DNA of 63,068 bases from the NCBI GenBank assembly GCA_015501075.1, contig JADNYJ010000210.1, positions 1 through 63,068 of the forward strand, in the 5' to 3' direction. Origin of the DNA: Gymnopilus junonius (lineage: Eukaryota > Basidiomycota > Agaricomycetes > Agaricales > Galerinaceae). The stretch's first letter is position 1. Every line of letters starts with the position of its first letter. The notes beneath the pieces were generated by a model. It saw only the letters and a list, made by a program, of their open reading frames with translations. It was not told where the DNA came from and ran no database searches. The position numbers and the translations under genes are program-made. Positions 11,209 through 22,456 of the stretch are shown in pieces.

Positions 11209-11693
11209 ATGTTTGGAGCATTCCGGCCTACGAATGTGAACCTGGGAGGTCTCCTATGGTGTGCCTACTACTGCTGCTGCTCGTTTATTCTTCTCTGAAC
11301 AATTCCCGTAGGAAGACGCCTTGGAAACTGTCAGTAACACGCAAGGCTAACCAGCGAGCCCGGCTAAAGAAAGTCGACTCTGTTATTGAAGCTGTCAGAG
11401 CTAGTGGGGTCCACTGTGCAGCTCTGGTGAGCTTCGATATTACTTCGAAGCTTTCATACTGATCTCAGCAAAATTTTCGTTAGGATCGTGCACTAGAGCT
11501 GCCGAAAGAACATGAAATGCCTGCCCGCGATAAGTACACAATTTTCAGTCCACGAGCCAGAGGGTACAGAAAAGGCATTCATAAGGTTCCGAAATGGACA
11601 AGGGTAAGCTATTCATTCTATGTTGCTTGCGGACTGTGCTTTACCAGAATTAATTGCCAGTTAACACTTCGAACAAACCCGAAAGGTTTTTAG
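11209..11693 (+). CDS. MRPL31: Mitochondrial large-subunit ribosomal protein mL60 (Mrpl31)
   Basis: Fungus-type mitoribosomal large-subunit protein. Four exons give 105 residues: [17 protein letters not shown] from ATG 11209; [20 protein letters not shown] with [31 protein letters not shown] and the diagnostic [14 protein letters not shown]; and [10 protein letters not shown] ending at TAG 11691-11693. The length, the MFGAFRP start and the YRKGIHK-PKWTR block match the Mrpl31 family closely. Each intron is GT-AG and about 50-60 nt. It is divergent to SF3A1 and convergent to CMS1, with only 56 bp to the CMS1 stop. Confidence 0.9.
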
Positions 11694-11749
11694 AGGCGCT
11701 CTCCCCCATGCGCATTGCATACTGTATTTCTCTTATCACATATTAATAC

Positions 11750-12916
11750 CTAAAAGAGGACTACCTGAATTTTCCCCTCCCTGATGCCTCTCAAGATTCC
11801 CTCGTTGTTCAAGACAGTTTGGAAAACCTCGTCTCTTGTTTCGGGGATTTCCAGCAAGTTGCGATTTTTCGCATCTTTATGAGTGATGTCCAGGATGATG
11901 TGCGAAAGTGCAGAGACATTCAATACGTCTGTTGAAACCAACAATATGTCAGGTTTCGACGTAGCTTCATAGAAAGTGATGCACACCTGTCTCGTTCAGC
12001 AACTTTCCGAGTCGACCTGGTGTCCCTACAGCCGCCCCTATTTTGGTCTGCTTGAGGTATACAACGTGCTGAGCAAGCTTGATGTGCTTAGCAAAAAGTT
12101 TCGCAACCTCGCCGCCCTTGTCACCTTGAAGTTGCTTATTCTTCAAAACCCGACATACGTCGGCCACTCTCAGGGCAGCCCCTGCGATATACAGCAGAGT
12201 CGGGGCACCATTTGATTTTGATCTTTGTCCTAGACGCAGTCGGAGGCTAGGTAGAGCTATTCGAAGGCTCTATATCAGAAGGTTCGACAAGACAGGGCAT
12301 GAACGCACTCCTTGAGATAAAATCCACAAGCTGATCTAGAGTTCGTGGACCTGTCCATTGGGTCGTGTCCGCAATTGATGACTCTGTCTGCATGGTTAAT
12401 TTGAGCTTGTACTTCTGCTGAGGTCAATTATGATCCTCACCTGGTATCCGAAGGTCGTCTAATTCAACGGCAGAATGTTTTGGGAAACCCTTAACCTGCA
12501 TTGAATGGAGGTAATTTGATAGTTCATGTGACGCTTGTGCAGCTATGGAGCCTTGTACCGGCTCAACGGCCTCTGCCAATTTTCTCTTCTACTTACGAGG
12601 GCTATCAGTCGTTCTTGAGTCGTTCCGAGGTAATATTACGCACCTTCGCTTTGCGCTCTTTTTCCTTCTGCCTGCGCTTTCGTTTTTTATCGGTGGCTCC
12701 AGTGGTCACTGCGGGTCCTGACACGTTGTTCTCAAGTTCTGCTTGTTCAAAAATATCGTCCTCATCGTCTCGTCCTTCATCGTCGGACCCAAGATGCACA
12801 AAGGCTTCTTCATCATCCAATGTGGTCAACAACGTTTCTAGCCCTTCATCACCCGACAATGCGACGGTGTCGTCGATGACGAAATCGTCCTCAAGGTCGT
12901 CACCTGTGTGATTCAT
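11750..12916 (-). CDS. CMS1: Cms1-family ribosome-biogenesis protein
   Basis: Nucleolar protein family (yeast Cms1, human CMSS1) linked to small-subunit ribosome biogenesis. It has a degenerate helicase-like fold. The N terminus (ATG complement of 12914-12916) is strongly acidic (DDLEDDFVIDDT), followed by a Lys/Arg-rich patch (DKKRKRRQKEKERKAK), a common nucleolar targeting pattern. Middle exons give a Ser/Pro segment with DDLRIPESSI. The C-terminal conserved block runs LLYIAGAALRVADVCRVLK, IGAAVGTPGRLGKLLNET, DVLNVSALSHIILDITHKDAK, and ends at the TAG complement 11750-11752. The TPGRLGKLL segment resembles DEAD-box motif Ib, as is usual in this family. Several short introns. Identification is good. 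Confidence 0.86.
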
Positions 12917-12984
12917 ACTTTTTAAAAATGAGTACCCAGTTGTTTGGCCAAAGTTCGAACAACCAGCAACTAAATAAATGGAAC

Positions 12985-12990
12985 CACGTG
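12985..12990. promoter_or_regulatory. CACGTG palindrome in the CMS1/ERI1 divergent promoter
   Basis: CCACGTGATT lies between the divergent starts at 12916 and 13147. It has the same CACGTGATT context as the site at 5791. Confidence 0.35.
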
Positions 12991-13146
12991 ATTCGGATCA
13001 TTTTAAATTTAGCGTTGAACTCAGAACAACTGCGTGCCCTTCAAAATTAACACTTTCCTTTACCTCTTCAATCTTGCTCTCATATGGGCGGCGTGCTCTT
13101 CAAGGCCTGGAAAATTTATAGAGGGATTTTTGAACATATGTAAAAT

Positions 13147-14548
13147 ATGTTCTTGGATTCTCTCTCAGGAATCGCTCTGCCATCTCCTGATGCACTGCAG
13201 AATCATTGGCGTGCTTGCATGCTTCTTATGATTGCAACCTGCATTGTGCCTTCATTCTATAAATGGGCCATGTCTCAATACAAAGGAAGAAAGTACCTCA
13301 CGCCAGCCTCCTCTCTGCCAATAAACTCGCTCAGTGAAACTTCTGGTGAACAAAGCACTGCTTTAACCTCTTCACGCCGTAAAGAAAAGATGCGCTACAA
13401 AGGTCGAAGCACCCGCCATCCAAATAAAAAGCAGCCTATATCTAGATCAGACTTGTCTACTACCCCACATAGGGCAAAACAACCCTATGATGTCTTTCTT
13501 GTATTGGACATTGAAGGTACTTGCAAGGCTGGCACCGACTTCAATTACCCTAATGAGATAATTGTATGTATATTCTTCTTTCGGTCAAGAGTAAAATTCA
13601 ACGTTAACGACTCTTTTTTTTGACTGCAGGAATGTCCTGTCGTCGTGCTGCAATGGACTGACAAGGATGAAAGCGGAACCGCGACTAAATTGGAGGTTGT
13701 CGACGAATTCCGAACATTCGTTAGGCCAACCTGGCGACCGACACTCTCGGATTTTTGTATGGAACTGACCGCCATTACACAGGTTCGACTAAAGATAAAA
13801 TTTTGTTACTCAATGCTGACAGTTAGGCAGGAGCAAGTGGATACTGCTCCTCTATTTCGACATGTCCTGGTTGATCTACAAACATTTCTCGTGAAACACG
13901 GCCTAATAGAGGAAGGAACGCTAAGGCGTCTGAAGCGATTCTGCTGGTGCAGTGATGGCCCATGGGATATCCGGGATTTCTTCGTAAAACAGTGCTTCAT
14001 ATCTCAGGTGTGTAATTCTGTCGCATTCAGCCGCCGGTTGCTATCTGCTCAGCGAACCATTGGAGGACCAGGTTGAAATGCCGGTGTGGATTCGAGGCGA
14101 CGTCCTGGACGTTCGATTTACGGTCCTTCAATCTATGAATCTAGATCATACATCAGCAATAAAGGCTTCGGCAACCCATGTACGCGTGCTTAACGATTAA
14201 TGAACCTGAGCCTGCCAGTTCACATACGTCTTCTAGATATTGAAAGGCACAACTCGCCCATCTCTGAACATCTCTGCGCAGTTAAAGGTGCTCGGTTTAC
14301 CGGCATTTGAAGGTCGACAACACAGCGGTATTGACGTCAGCGTTAAAACCTTTCACTTGTCTTGTGATGGGGGAGATAAAGCTGACTCGGCTATGCAATA
14401 ACCACAGGATACCCGTAACATAGCCAAGATCATTACCGAGCTGGCGCGGCGCGGTGTCCCCCTATTACCGAATACCACAATATATCCAGGCAGGAGATGG
14501 CGTTGGATGGGAAAATATGGTCAGGTTTTGGAGGAGGGCTTGCCTTGA
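13147..14548 (+). CDS. ERI1: ERI1-type 3'-5' exoribonuclease (DEDDh)
   Basis: DEDDh exonuclease of the ERI1/3'hExo group, whose members trim histone mRNA tails, 5.8S rRNA or small RNAs. The ATG at 13147 is the furthest upstream one in frame; a second at 13270 (MSQYKGRKYL) is also possible. The basic N-terminal region has no clear SAP domain. Exo I is VFLVLDIEGTC (Asp-x-Glu) near residue 117. The segment before the second motif is RRLKRFCWCSDGPWDIRDFF (catalytic Asp). Exo III is RQHSGIDDTRNIAKI (His and Asp). Exons join cleanly at 14007/14073 (ISQ to VEMPVWIRGD) and at the GTATTGAC|GTCAGC donor near 14335. The stop is TGA 14546-14548. All catalytic residues are present. Which substrate it uses cannot be read from sequence. 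Confidence 0.85.
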
Positions 14549-14969
14549 GAGTTCGTGTACCGTTAATCTGGGCAGATGGCCTGAAATATCGCTCCGATGA
14601 AATAATAGGGGGCTCCATGTTGTTGCAGCCAAGGTCACTGTGCCTCGCGACCTCCAGAAACATTGGGATGGCCAGCGTCAGGGATGTAACATGTTAATAT
14701 TAGTCACTTTGCTATGATGGCTTCAGTGAACAGTGAACGAAGGATATTCTTTTCCACATGAGAATAACTTGGGCAAGGTCCTTTTATGGCATAATTCTCC
14801 TTCGCCCACCCAATAGTGGTGGAACATGAAACAGTCTGAAATAAATTCGGCACTGCGCAAGCCTATTGATACAGTGTGGCACCCAAGTCGATTCGTAATG
14901 TATGTAAAGTATGCAAGAAAATCTATTGCCAAAATGAGCCGTCTCTGTTCACCATCACACAACGATAAT
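14549..14969. other. Intergenic, tail-to-tail
   Basis: About 420 bp between the ERI1 stop and the inferred end of the TmpA-like gene. No coding or RNA signal seen. Confidence 0.35.
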
Positions 14970-17248
14970 TTATATATGCGAATGGGAGCGCTGAAAGGAC
15001 AAATGCCATCTCACTATTACAGCCGTTAGAAGTATCGTTGTCTGAGAGAAAGAAAAACTTACGAAATCCCACAGTGTTCCAAAGTGTGGGATGCCTGCCT
15101 CCTTGCATCCTTCCATAATCTCAGAGTTACCGATGTAATTTGATGTGATAAAGACGACTAAGAGGAATGATCAGCAACAGGTTGCAAACTCGTTTAACAG
15201 GATCGAAGGCTACCTTCTGCGTCCCAATATGCATATGCCTCCTTCAAAATCTTCATCGAATCAGGACGACCTCCCCTCGCCTTACTGTCCCAAAGCAAGA
15301 GGCGTTCGGGTCCGATGTGTTTGTGAATCAAGCCACTGATTGTAGGCCCGAAGGTCTTCTCTTGTTCAGAACCTGAGAAAAGTGTCAATGTCAGGGCACC
15401 TTCGCATGCGAGCCCGGAACACCGTGCTTACCGATCCATATCAGATACCTAGGCAAGAAATTGAGCATCGATCACTGGGTACGAGACATGTACGACTTAC
15501 CAGTAAGGTGACTGCAGACATGTGGACAAAGCAGCTCCAATACCAGTTCCAGTGCAAATGCGTATACCGCGCTTGTAGAGCGTTGAAGTGTTGGATACTC
15601 CGGCAAACTAGATAAAATTTGTTTAGGGCTGAAGATGGCTTAATCCAGCACATACATACCTTTAACTCACGAGTCCACAATGTCTTCGGTGGTTTTGAAC
15701 AAGACTGCGCGTGAAGTCACCTGTGCCACTATTAGTTTTAGAACAATTCCCGTGATTTTCCAAAGATACCTTGGACACCCGCAATCATGTAGTGGTGTTT
15801 TGCGTGCCTGCTCTCACTGAACATCACGACACGTCAGAACTTAGAATACCAAGAAAAGAGGGCAGCTCACGAGATGATTCCGAAGGCATGATATTCCATG
15901 ATCGAGGAACGGCTGATTCGTCCAAGAAGCCCTTGCTGCATTCCACGCGTGAAGCGAATGATGGCGACTTTGCTCGAAGGCTATGACGACAAGCTCAATT
16001 CGGAAGAAAAGGCTCAGGATTGGGTCCCGCTTACCAGCTCGATGTCTACCGGTACTTCTCGCACGAAACACCAAGGGAGTGCAATGCTAAAAATAACTCG
16101 TGAGTCCAGTCAACCGCTTTCAGACTCGCCCACTTACAATACAGTCATTCCCATCGTGAACCAGAAATCTTGCTGACGAACGAGATGTACTCCACTCAGA
16201 TTCCATGAGCGAGTGATAGGATCATATGTATCTCCAAGGATAACAAACACCCCTTTGTGGAGTTGTCAATTTTAATACAGGCTCGCAATTAACAATACAA
16301 CTTACAAGTGCAGATTAATCCAAGCCATCCAACGAAACGATGATGCCGTTCGAAAACACTAAAGTGATTCGTTAGAATGTTAAAACGTATAAGGGTTGTT
16401 AACCTACTTGTGGTGGGTATTTCGCACCCAAGGGAAAGCACTCAAAGCACTGACCATAACAGCAATGTTAGTAACGACTCCCATAACCAGCACGGCGTCG
16501 TGGGTAACGTCAAGATTGCGGAAGTTATTAACGACCTTGAACAGAAGCCATATGACACCGGAGAGTGCACAACCACTATGAATACCGCCAAGGTGCTGCA
16601 GACAATCATGAGCCCTGTCCAAAGCCAGACAAATTATTATGACCTACTTGGAGGACAGATGTGCAACCCAATCGGAACCAAAGGGGAGGCCACTGGTGGT
16701 GGATTCAGTGATTAAAATCTCTGCCTATGCTTTCACGACATACTTTGGCAAACAGAGTATTGACAAACCAGTAAAGAATACGACCGAACACCTCATTGCG
16801 CATCAGAATAGCGAAGTTGAAATTGGCGACGACGAGAGCGCCATCGTACTTGACAGCATATGGCCAATGTCCCGACGCCGCCAAGGCCAGACCGATCATG
16901 TTAATGCCGAAGGTAAAAGTGAAGAATTTTCTTTCGGAGAGCCATGAACTCGTTGGGTAGGCAAGGAAATGACATTACTAATCACCTGTAAGTATTGAAC
17001 CAGATGCTCCACAGGACCCATTTCGACGCCTTTTTCCTGGGCTTTGCAGGCTGCTTGGGCTTAGGGGCAACTACTTCCTTCGTAGTCGCGACGACAGCGG
17101 AATCTTTCTCTTTTGTGGCCCCGAAGGTAGGAGAAAGGAGGTCTTCGGGCTTGGCATCGTCCTTGAAGGGTAGTTGCACGGTCAAGGGCTCCAGTGTTCC
17201 CTTCTCCGGATCCGGGTGCGTCTGCGGGGGAATTGTTGGCTCAGACAT
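14970..17248 (-). CDS. TmpA-like integral membrane protein (ferric-reductase-like, no adenylation domain)
   Basis: Multi-exon minus-strand gene that resembles fungal TmpA-type membrane proteins and the C-terminal half of NRPS-like TmpL proteins. It starts at ATG (complement of 17246-17248) with a Pro/Lys-rich cytosolic segment ending KASKWVLWSIWFNTYR. About six hydrophobic helices follow, including MIGLALAASGHWPY, LGGIHSGCALSGVIWLLF, MGVVTNIAVMVSAL, RHHRFVGWLGLICTWVF. His residues in several helices could bind haem. The soluble C-terminal half has ISRSSIMEYHAFGIISEG, GDFTRSLV, GTGIGAALS, and ends KEAGIPHFGTLWDF. The last exon is uncertain: splicing to an acceptor near 14989 gives a short tail and a TAA at 14970. 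Aspergillus TmpA is linked to conidiation and redox signalling; the function here is inferred only. Confidence 0.7.
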
Positions 17249-18335
17249 CAGGAAAGATGTGCTCGACGCTGTGGACTGAGGAAATTAGTAAACAAGTCCT
17301 AAAAGGAGGGGGCGCAGGACCGGAAGTTTGCAGGGCAGTCCCTTTATATAGGCACCCATAACCAGACATGGATGGGTGGAAATCACCACAGGAAGTACTT
17401 CCCCAAAAAAGCGAAGTAGAAGTGGCCACAGAGAGCAGTAAACTCGCAGGCACTGGGTTGGCTGCCCGGTTCCTGCTAAACCGACGTTCCGGCATATCGG
17501 ATCCATGCGAATGCAAGATGCGCTAGAACTCGTGGCTCAGGAGTTACGAGGTAATGGGAAAATTCGTTTCGATTTGCTATGCTCGATCTACAAGGCCGAC
17601 GGAGCGAAATGTCAATATAGTTGGCAGGTATATGGGGCAAGCCATAGAGATCTGGTTTCAGGTCACGTCCCACGACTCTGAGCAATGTTAGGTGCAGAGC
17701 AGTCTCAGGCGGAGTAAAATTACCAATAAATCATGCAAAAGGAGGCGGATATCAGGCAAGTGAAGTTCGAGGCAATTAGCTTGATAGGCAAGTCCTAAAC
17801 AACGGATCCAGATTATCCTGGGAGTTTTTTAAACGTGGTTCCGTTGGAGTATGTCAAGAAAATGGGGACAATCGATGAATTACAGGTTATGGAGGTACCG
17901 AGTCCAGAGATTCGGGCAGCTGTATTTTTAAACTTGAGAAGGATCCATGGGTTCGAACTAGTTGAAGACATAGATGGGCCTACAATAGCAGAAAAGACAC
18001 ACGGAGATAGCGCCAAAGAAATGCGTCAAGGATCCCGATGGGTAAACGTTATCCTGGGTACACCGGACGGAGGAGTGACACGCAGAATACTCACAGAATC
18101 AGTAGAAGCCGGAGAGAGTGGGGAGGCCGTCGAGAGTACTCGGGTTCAGGGAGGATAGATCTCGCTGATTGTCAATTGGTCAGCGCGCCTAGATCCTAAC
18201 AATGGCCACAACTTCGATTTTTGACTCACGGTTTGGACACGGTCCAATCATTCAGCTTCCGGTCTTTGCTGCCAGTCGCATCGGCTATAGATTACAATCG
18301 GAACATCCGTAAATAACAGTAATAATTTACATACA
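17249..18335. other. Long intergenic region, TmpA-like / NDC80
   Basis: About 1.1 kb upstream of the TmpA-like gene and downstream of NDC80. A plus-strand frame from an ATG near 17862 to TAG near 18158 (about 98 codons, IDELQVMEVPSPEIRAA) is open but matches nothing and has no clear intron or partner exon. I do not count it as a gene. No tRNA or repeat found. Confidence 0.35.
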
Positions 18336-20629
18336 TCATTCGGTTTCTGCGAAGTCTCGAAGCTCCTGGAGGTGCCGCGACACTTCCTGCTTGAATACTG
18401 CCATCTCTTGACTATTTTTCAAGATAGCGCGCACTAGATCCTCCTTCAATCTCGAGACTTTTTCCACCTGTTCTTTGTACCTGTGAGAGAATACATCAAT
18501 AAGCTGGTCATGTCTTGACATAGTAAACTTGCTGACTTGAACTGTAGCGCTTGCAGCTGCGTTTTGGCACCCAACCCATTCGAAATTGCAGCAGTCCGAG
18601 CATGTGCCAGCTCACGCTCCAATCGGGAGGCTTCAGCGCTTGCGACTTGTGCCTCTTGTTGCGCCGCCTAGAAAGTACAGCTTAGAAAGTTACTCAAGCC
18701 TTTGCAATAATACGTGAAGCGTACATCTCGCAAATCATCTGCCTGCTCATTGAGATGTGTAGCCTTCTTCTCCAGCTCACCGAGTTCATAATCCAGGTTT
18801 TTACATTCTGTTGTGAACTGGTCGAGTTCATTGTTGACTTTCACAGACTCATTTTCCAATGCAGCCCTTTGCAATCGTTTGGTCTCCGCCACGCTACTTA
18901 ACGTCGGTTTGATAACCTTTCGAATGTCTGAGCCGTGAAGAAGTAGCTGAGGATTCGGAGATGCAGAATTCAATTCTAAAGTGAGATCCACATCTTGCCA
19001 AGGCTCCGGGGGGCTGGGAAAAAGTTCCAGTGACGACAGCATGTTGGTATACGTATCAAGAGCTTCTTCTACTGCGGCGGCGCGATTAGTGACAGTCACC
19101 TCAAGGCTCATAAGCACTTTGTGTGTCTCCGCAATTTTCTGCTTCAAGTCTTCTAAATTTCTGGTCAACATTTCGCGGTCCGTATTCATCTTGATCACTT
19201 CTTCCGGGGAGAGGTTTTGTGTCTTCACCGTTTCATTTAGCTTGCTCAATTCGGCCTTTAGTTCGTCCAGAAGCTCTCCTAAAATTAGGGCATGTCATGA
19301 AGAACAAATCGGAGAATCTCTAAATATGTACTTGCCTCCTTTGATCAGTTCGGCTCTTTCGAAGGCAATTTGTTCAATAAGCTTGTCTCTTCTGCCTTCG
19401 TATCGCTCGAGGATCTTCTTCAGTTTCTCACAATCCTTCTGCAACTGTTCATTTCTTTTTTTGAGATCAACGACTAATGGCTGAGGGACAAATTTCAGTG
19501 ATTAGATATATTGCGTCGAGTGTATGCTTACTGCCGAAGAATGGAGCTTGCTGTACTCTGCTTTAGCTCTATTCAAGTGTTCAGTTTGTTCGTCAACTTC
19601 TGCCCTGACTCTTTCGTTCTTTTTCTCTAGTGGGATACATTTCTATTTGTGGTTTTGCGAAGAAGATGACTACTTACGATATCGCTCTTCCATTATTTGT
19701 TTCCACTCTGAGAAATCGTCCTGGAGGTCAAGCCAAAGAATATACGTCTCTTCCTGATATTGGAAAGCCAAGGCTTTGTGATCATATGGATCATCAAATT
19801 CTTCAGGAACGTGTTCTGGATCTTGTATTGTTGGATGCCCGCTGAACATATACTCATTACGCATCTACAATCTGGTCAGTATTGAAACTTGGATTTATGT
19901 AGGAAAACTCGCCTTGCACAATTCCACGAGCCAATGAAGCACACCTAGCAGATATGGCCATGAATGGGGACTAGCGACGGCTGCTAACCACTTGGGATCG
20001 ATTTGGTGAGCAAAGGGATATTTCAGAGCCTTCAAGGCAGGCACGAATTCATCCTCGAATCGAGCGCCCTCTTTCAGAGGATGATAGGGATCGAGGGTAA
20101 GGACGAGGGTGTCAAATACTGCTCTATAATCTTTGCCCTGCATGCTCGTTAAAGCCTGCATAGAGATTTCAAATCCGGATTCATTGAGGTAATTGTAGAC
20201 GTCTTGACGCATCTTGGTCTGAAAAGGCCTGTCCCGTAGAGGACGATTATCCTTCTGTATTTGATTCGCCGATGGTGGGGGCATAACGGCACCTCCGCCC
20301 CATATCGAGCCGCGGCGTATTGAACTGCTCAAGATCAGAAGAATGAATCATGAAGCGTTATTATAGACGCACTTTGACATTGGGGTCCTGCCATAGTTGG
20401 GTTTGCTTGTACTTTGTAATAGAGAATTTATGTTCTGAGACCTCATCATAGAATGGCGGGGATTAGATCCTGGTACTGGTGGCATAGGCGCACGAAGTGC
20501 TGGGCCTGCGAGAGACATACGGGGATTGGCCGTAGGTTTCCTGGTAGTTGAAGGCATAGGAATTCCTGAACGTGCATTAGCAAGGGGATCCAGCGAAGGC
20601 TGCATAACGGAACGCCGCCGCGAGTCCAT
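18336..20629 (-). CDS. NDC80: Kinetochore protein Ndc80 (Hec1)
   Basis: Microtubule-binding subunit of the outer-kinetochore NDC80 complex, needed for chromosome segregation. The ATG is the complement of 20627-20629 (MDSRRRSVMQPS). The N-terminal tail is basic and Ser/Pro-rich, as needed for Aurora B control. The calponin-homology domain contains RPFQTKMRQDVYNYL, GFEISMQALTSMQGKDYRA, FEDEFVPALKALKYPF and DPKWLAAVASPHSWPYLLG. The rest is a long coiled coil: KKNERVRAEVDEQTEHLN, LIEQIAFERAELIKGGELLD, ENESVKVNNELDQFTTECKN. It ends at the TGA complement 18336-18338 after SRHLQELRDFAETE. A break in heptads around NSASPNPQLLLHG may be the conserved loop region. The gene is divergent to MOG1. Confidence 0.94.
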
Positions 20630-20709
20630 TGTTAGTAAGTCGGTGCAATGTTGGAATTGGAAATTGGAATCGGTTGTTGATTCGCGTGACGAACGCCCTG
20701 GGGGGTGGT

Positions 20710-20715
20710 CACGTG
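20710..20715. promoter_or_regulatory. CACGTG palindrome in the NDC80/MOG1 divergent promoter
   Basis: GGTCACGTGAAC lies midway in the 184-bp gap between the two divergent start codons. Confidence 0.35.
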
Positions 20716-20813
20716 AACGTGTTACCTTCGTGACCAGGCTGAATTTCAATCTGATTAGGGATTGCAGTCAGACCTGTACTCAGTGATGCCTTCTTGTCCC
20801 AAACCACCACACT

Positions 20814-21444
20814 ATGTCCGTCCGTCGTGATCTTTTTGGAGGCGCAGTCGTTGCAGACACTCCTAACAATCTCATCGATGCATCGTGAGTCTGGTTACTC
20901 TGCCTCTTGGTCTATTACTAACACAACGTCAGCGACCTTCGTCAGGTGCCAGACACGCAGGAGGTGTTTGTGTACCCCAACTCCTCTGTCAGCATTATCT
21001 TCGAGATTCTACAAAGGGTTCAAGTTTCCCAGTCTGATGACGCAATCCGGTATTGCTTCACCTTCAATTAACCACTGTTGTCTGACTCCTGATCCCAGAT
21101 TTCACTTTAATTCCCTTGCTCATGACAACTCGGCTTCTTCCGCTAAGGTCGAGAGCGTCTCCGTGATCCCTAATGACAGAGGTGACGACACTCCTTTGGC
21201 TATTGTTCTCAGGGGAGAACAGTCCGTGCAAAAATTCAACTATTCCACGCCAGACACAGTTATGATCCTCATGGCTCTTTTCCGCATCGAGTCGAAGTCC
21301 GTTGATCTAGTGGCGACCTGCAATGTCCCACTTCAGGCTGTTGATGGAGGGGCTGTCAGCAATAGAGAACTAGAGAATGTCCAAAGAGACTTTGACACTG
21401 TTGTCCGAACTCTACGCGTTGTCGACTTTGGCCTCTTTGCTTGA
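20814..21444 (+). CDS. MOG1: Mog1, Ran guanine-nucleotide release factor
   Basis: Small nuclear protein that binds Ran/Gsp1 and supports nuclear import. Three exons give about 177 residues. Exon 1 from ATG 20814 encodes MSVRRDLFGGAVVADTPNN, with the family core (RDLFGGAI...P..LID.S..R.VPD.QEV). Exon 2 has DLRQVPDTQEVFVYPNSSVS and FEILQRVQ. Exon 3 has RFHFNSLAHDNSA, then VMILMALFRIESKSVDLVATCN and the C-terminal TVVRTLRVVDFGLFA, stop TGA 21442-21444. Both introns are GT-AG. Length and all conserved blocks match; the call is secure. Confidence 0.92.
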
Positions 21445-22456
21445 CGGAAAGCTTATCTCCTCAAGGGAATGTACTTTCGTATCATAAATGAATGAGTTCG
21501 GGGTTATTACCTACCATCCGGCATTGCTCTGCCATCATCAGTTATTTGACTCTCCAAGATTCATCACTTTTAGCAGTGGCGAACTGGTTTACTGATCTCG
21601 CTTTGATATGGATAGAGCGCTTTCTCTGATGGGGAGGTTTTTCATTTCCTTTTCTTATCAGACCCCCTCAAGACCTCCTTGATAACCTACGAGACCAATT
21701 CAGGCTCATTCATTCTCTGTAACGCCAAGCTGAACCCAATGGAACCAGGCTCTCACGTTGCCTTCCTCTATCTATGCTCTTATTTTCACAGCTGGTGTGG
21801 GAGAATCCGAGATATGTCCGCACTTAAACATATAGTCAGGCAACTTCGTATCCTATGGACCCGCCGAACAGACATTCGAGGTTATTGCCATGCGTCCTGC
21901 CAAGGACCCGAAGACATCGTGAAATTAATTAATTCCGCCCCGGGCGTCGTCAGATTCATATCGTCCCGGTCTCTAGCTATTGATGAACGTGTCGCATGTC
22001 GCAGAATGCTCTGTCTTGAGCATGACGCCGTTTTTGGCGTCGGGTCAGATCATTCCGCGACGTCCCAAATGGAGTCTCCGCACTGAGCCCCCTGTGCATC
22101 TGCATGGTGCGCATAACGTTCCGGAATGGTTTCGGAGCCTTTGATAGGGCAGTTCACTGAAATTTTCATGGTGTGCCTGCCCTACCTTTCTTACACAGAA
22201 AAAAATTCTCAGTCTTTGACCAGTGATCTTCGTAAAAGAATCAAGAATCAGAATCAGAGCTCATTACATCTATATGGGATTAAGATGCTATTGCTAGTTT
22301 AGTGGGTCAAATCTGCAACGCTTGCAACATATGCCACCATTGTGGACAAAAGAATGAGAAACGATTGGTTACTATACATACATGAGAAAGAGATGGTACA
22401 AGTCAGAGCCAAGAATGAAGAGCTAAGCAAAGGTGATATAAAGACAGACATCGAAA
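21445..22456. other. Intergenic, tail-to-tail, about 1 kb
   Basis: Between the MOG1 and ATG38-like stops. A plus-strand frame to TGA 22084-22086 (about 115 codons from an internal ATG; includes LKHIVRQLRILW) is open but has no recognisable domain or codon signature, so it is not called. The left part is probably the MOG1 3' UTR. Confidence 0.35.

Noticed and set aside
17950..17965. GGTTCGAAC, similar to a tRNA T-loop
   Set aside because: No acceptor stem, D-arm or anticodon arm could be found at the right spacing.
17835..18158. Plus-strand frame of about 100 codons
   Set aside because: The frame begins at a non-ATG codon, the internal ATG near 17862 gives no known motif, and no flanking exon was found. 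Left as an open question.
21679..22086. Plus-strand frame of 135 codons after MOG1
   Set aside because: Non-ATG start, no recognised domain, and position fits a 3' UTR or spacer.
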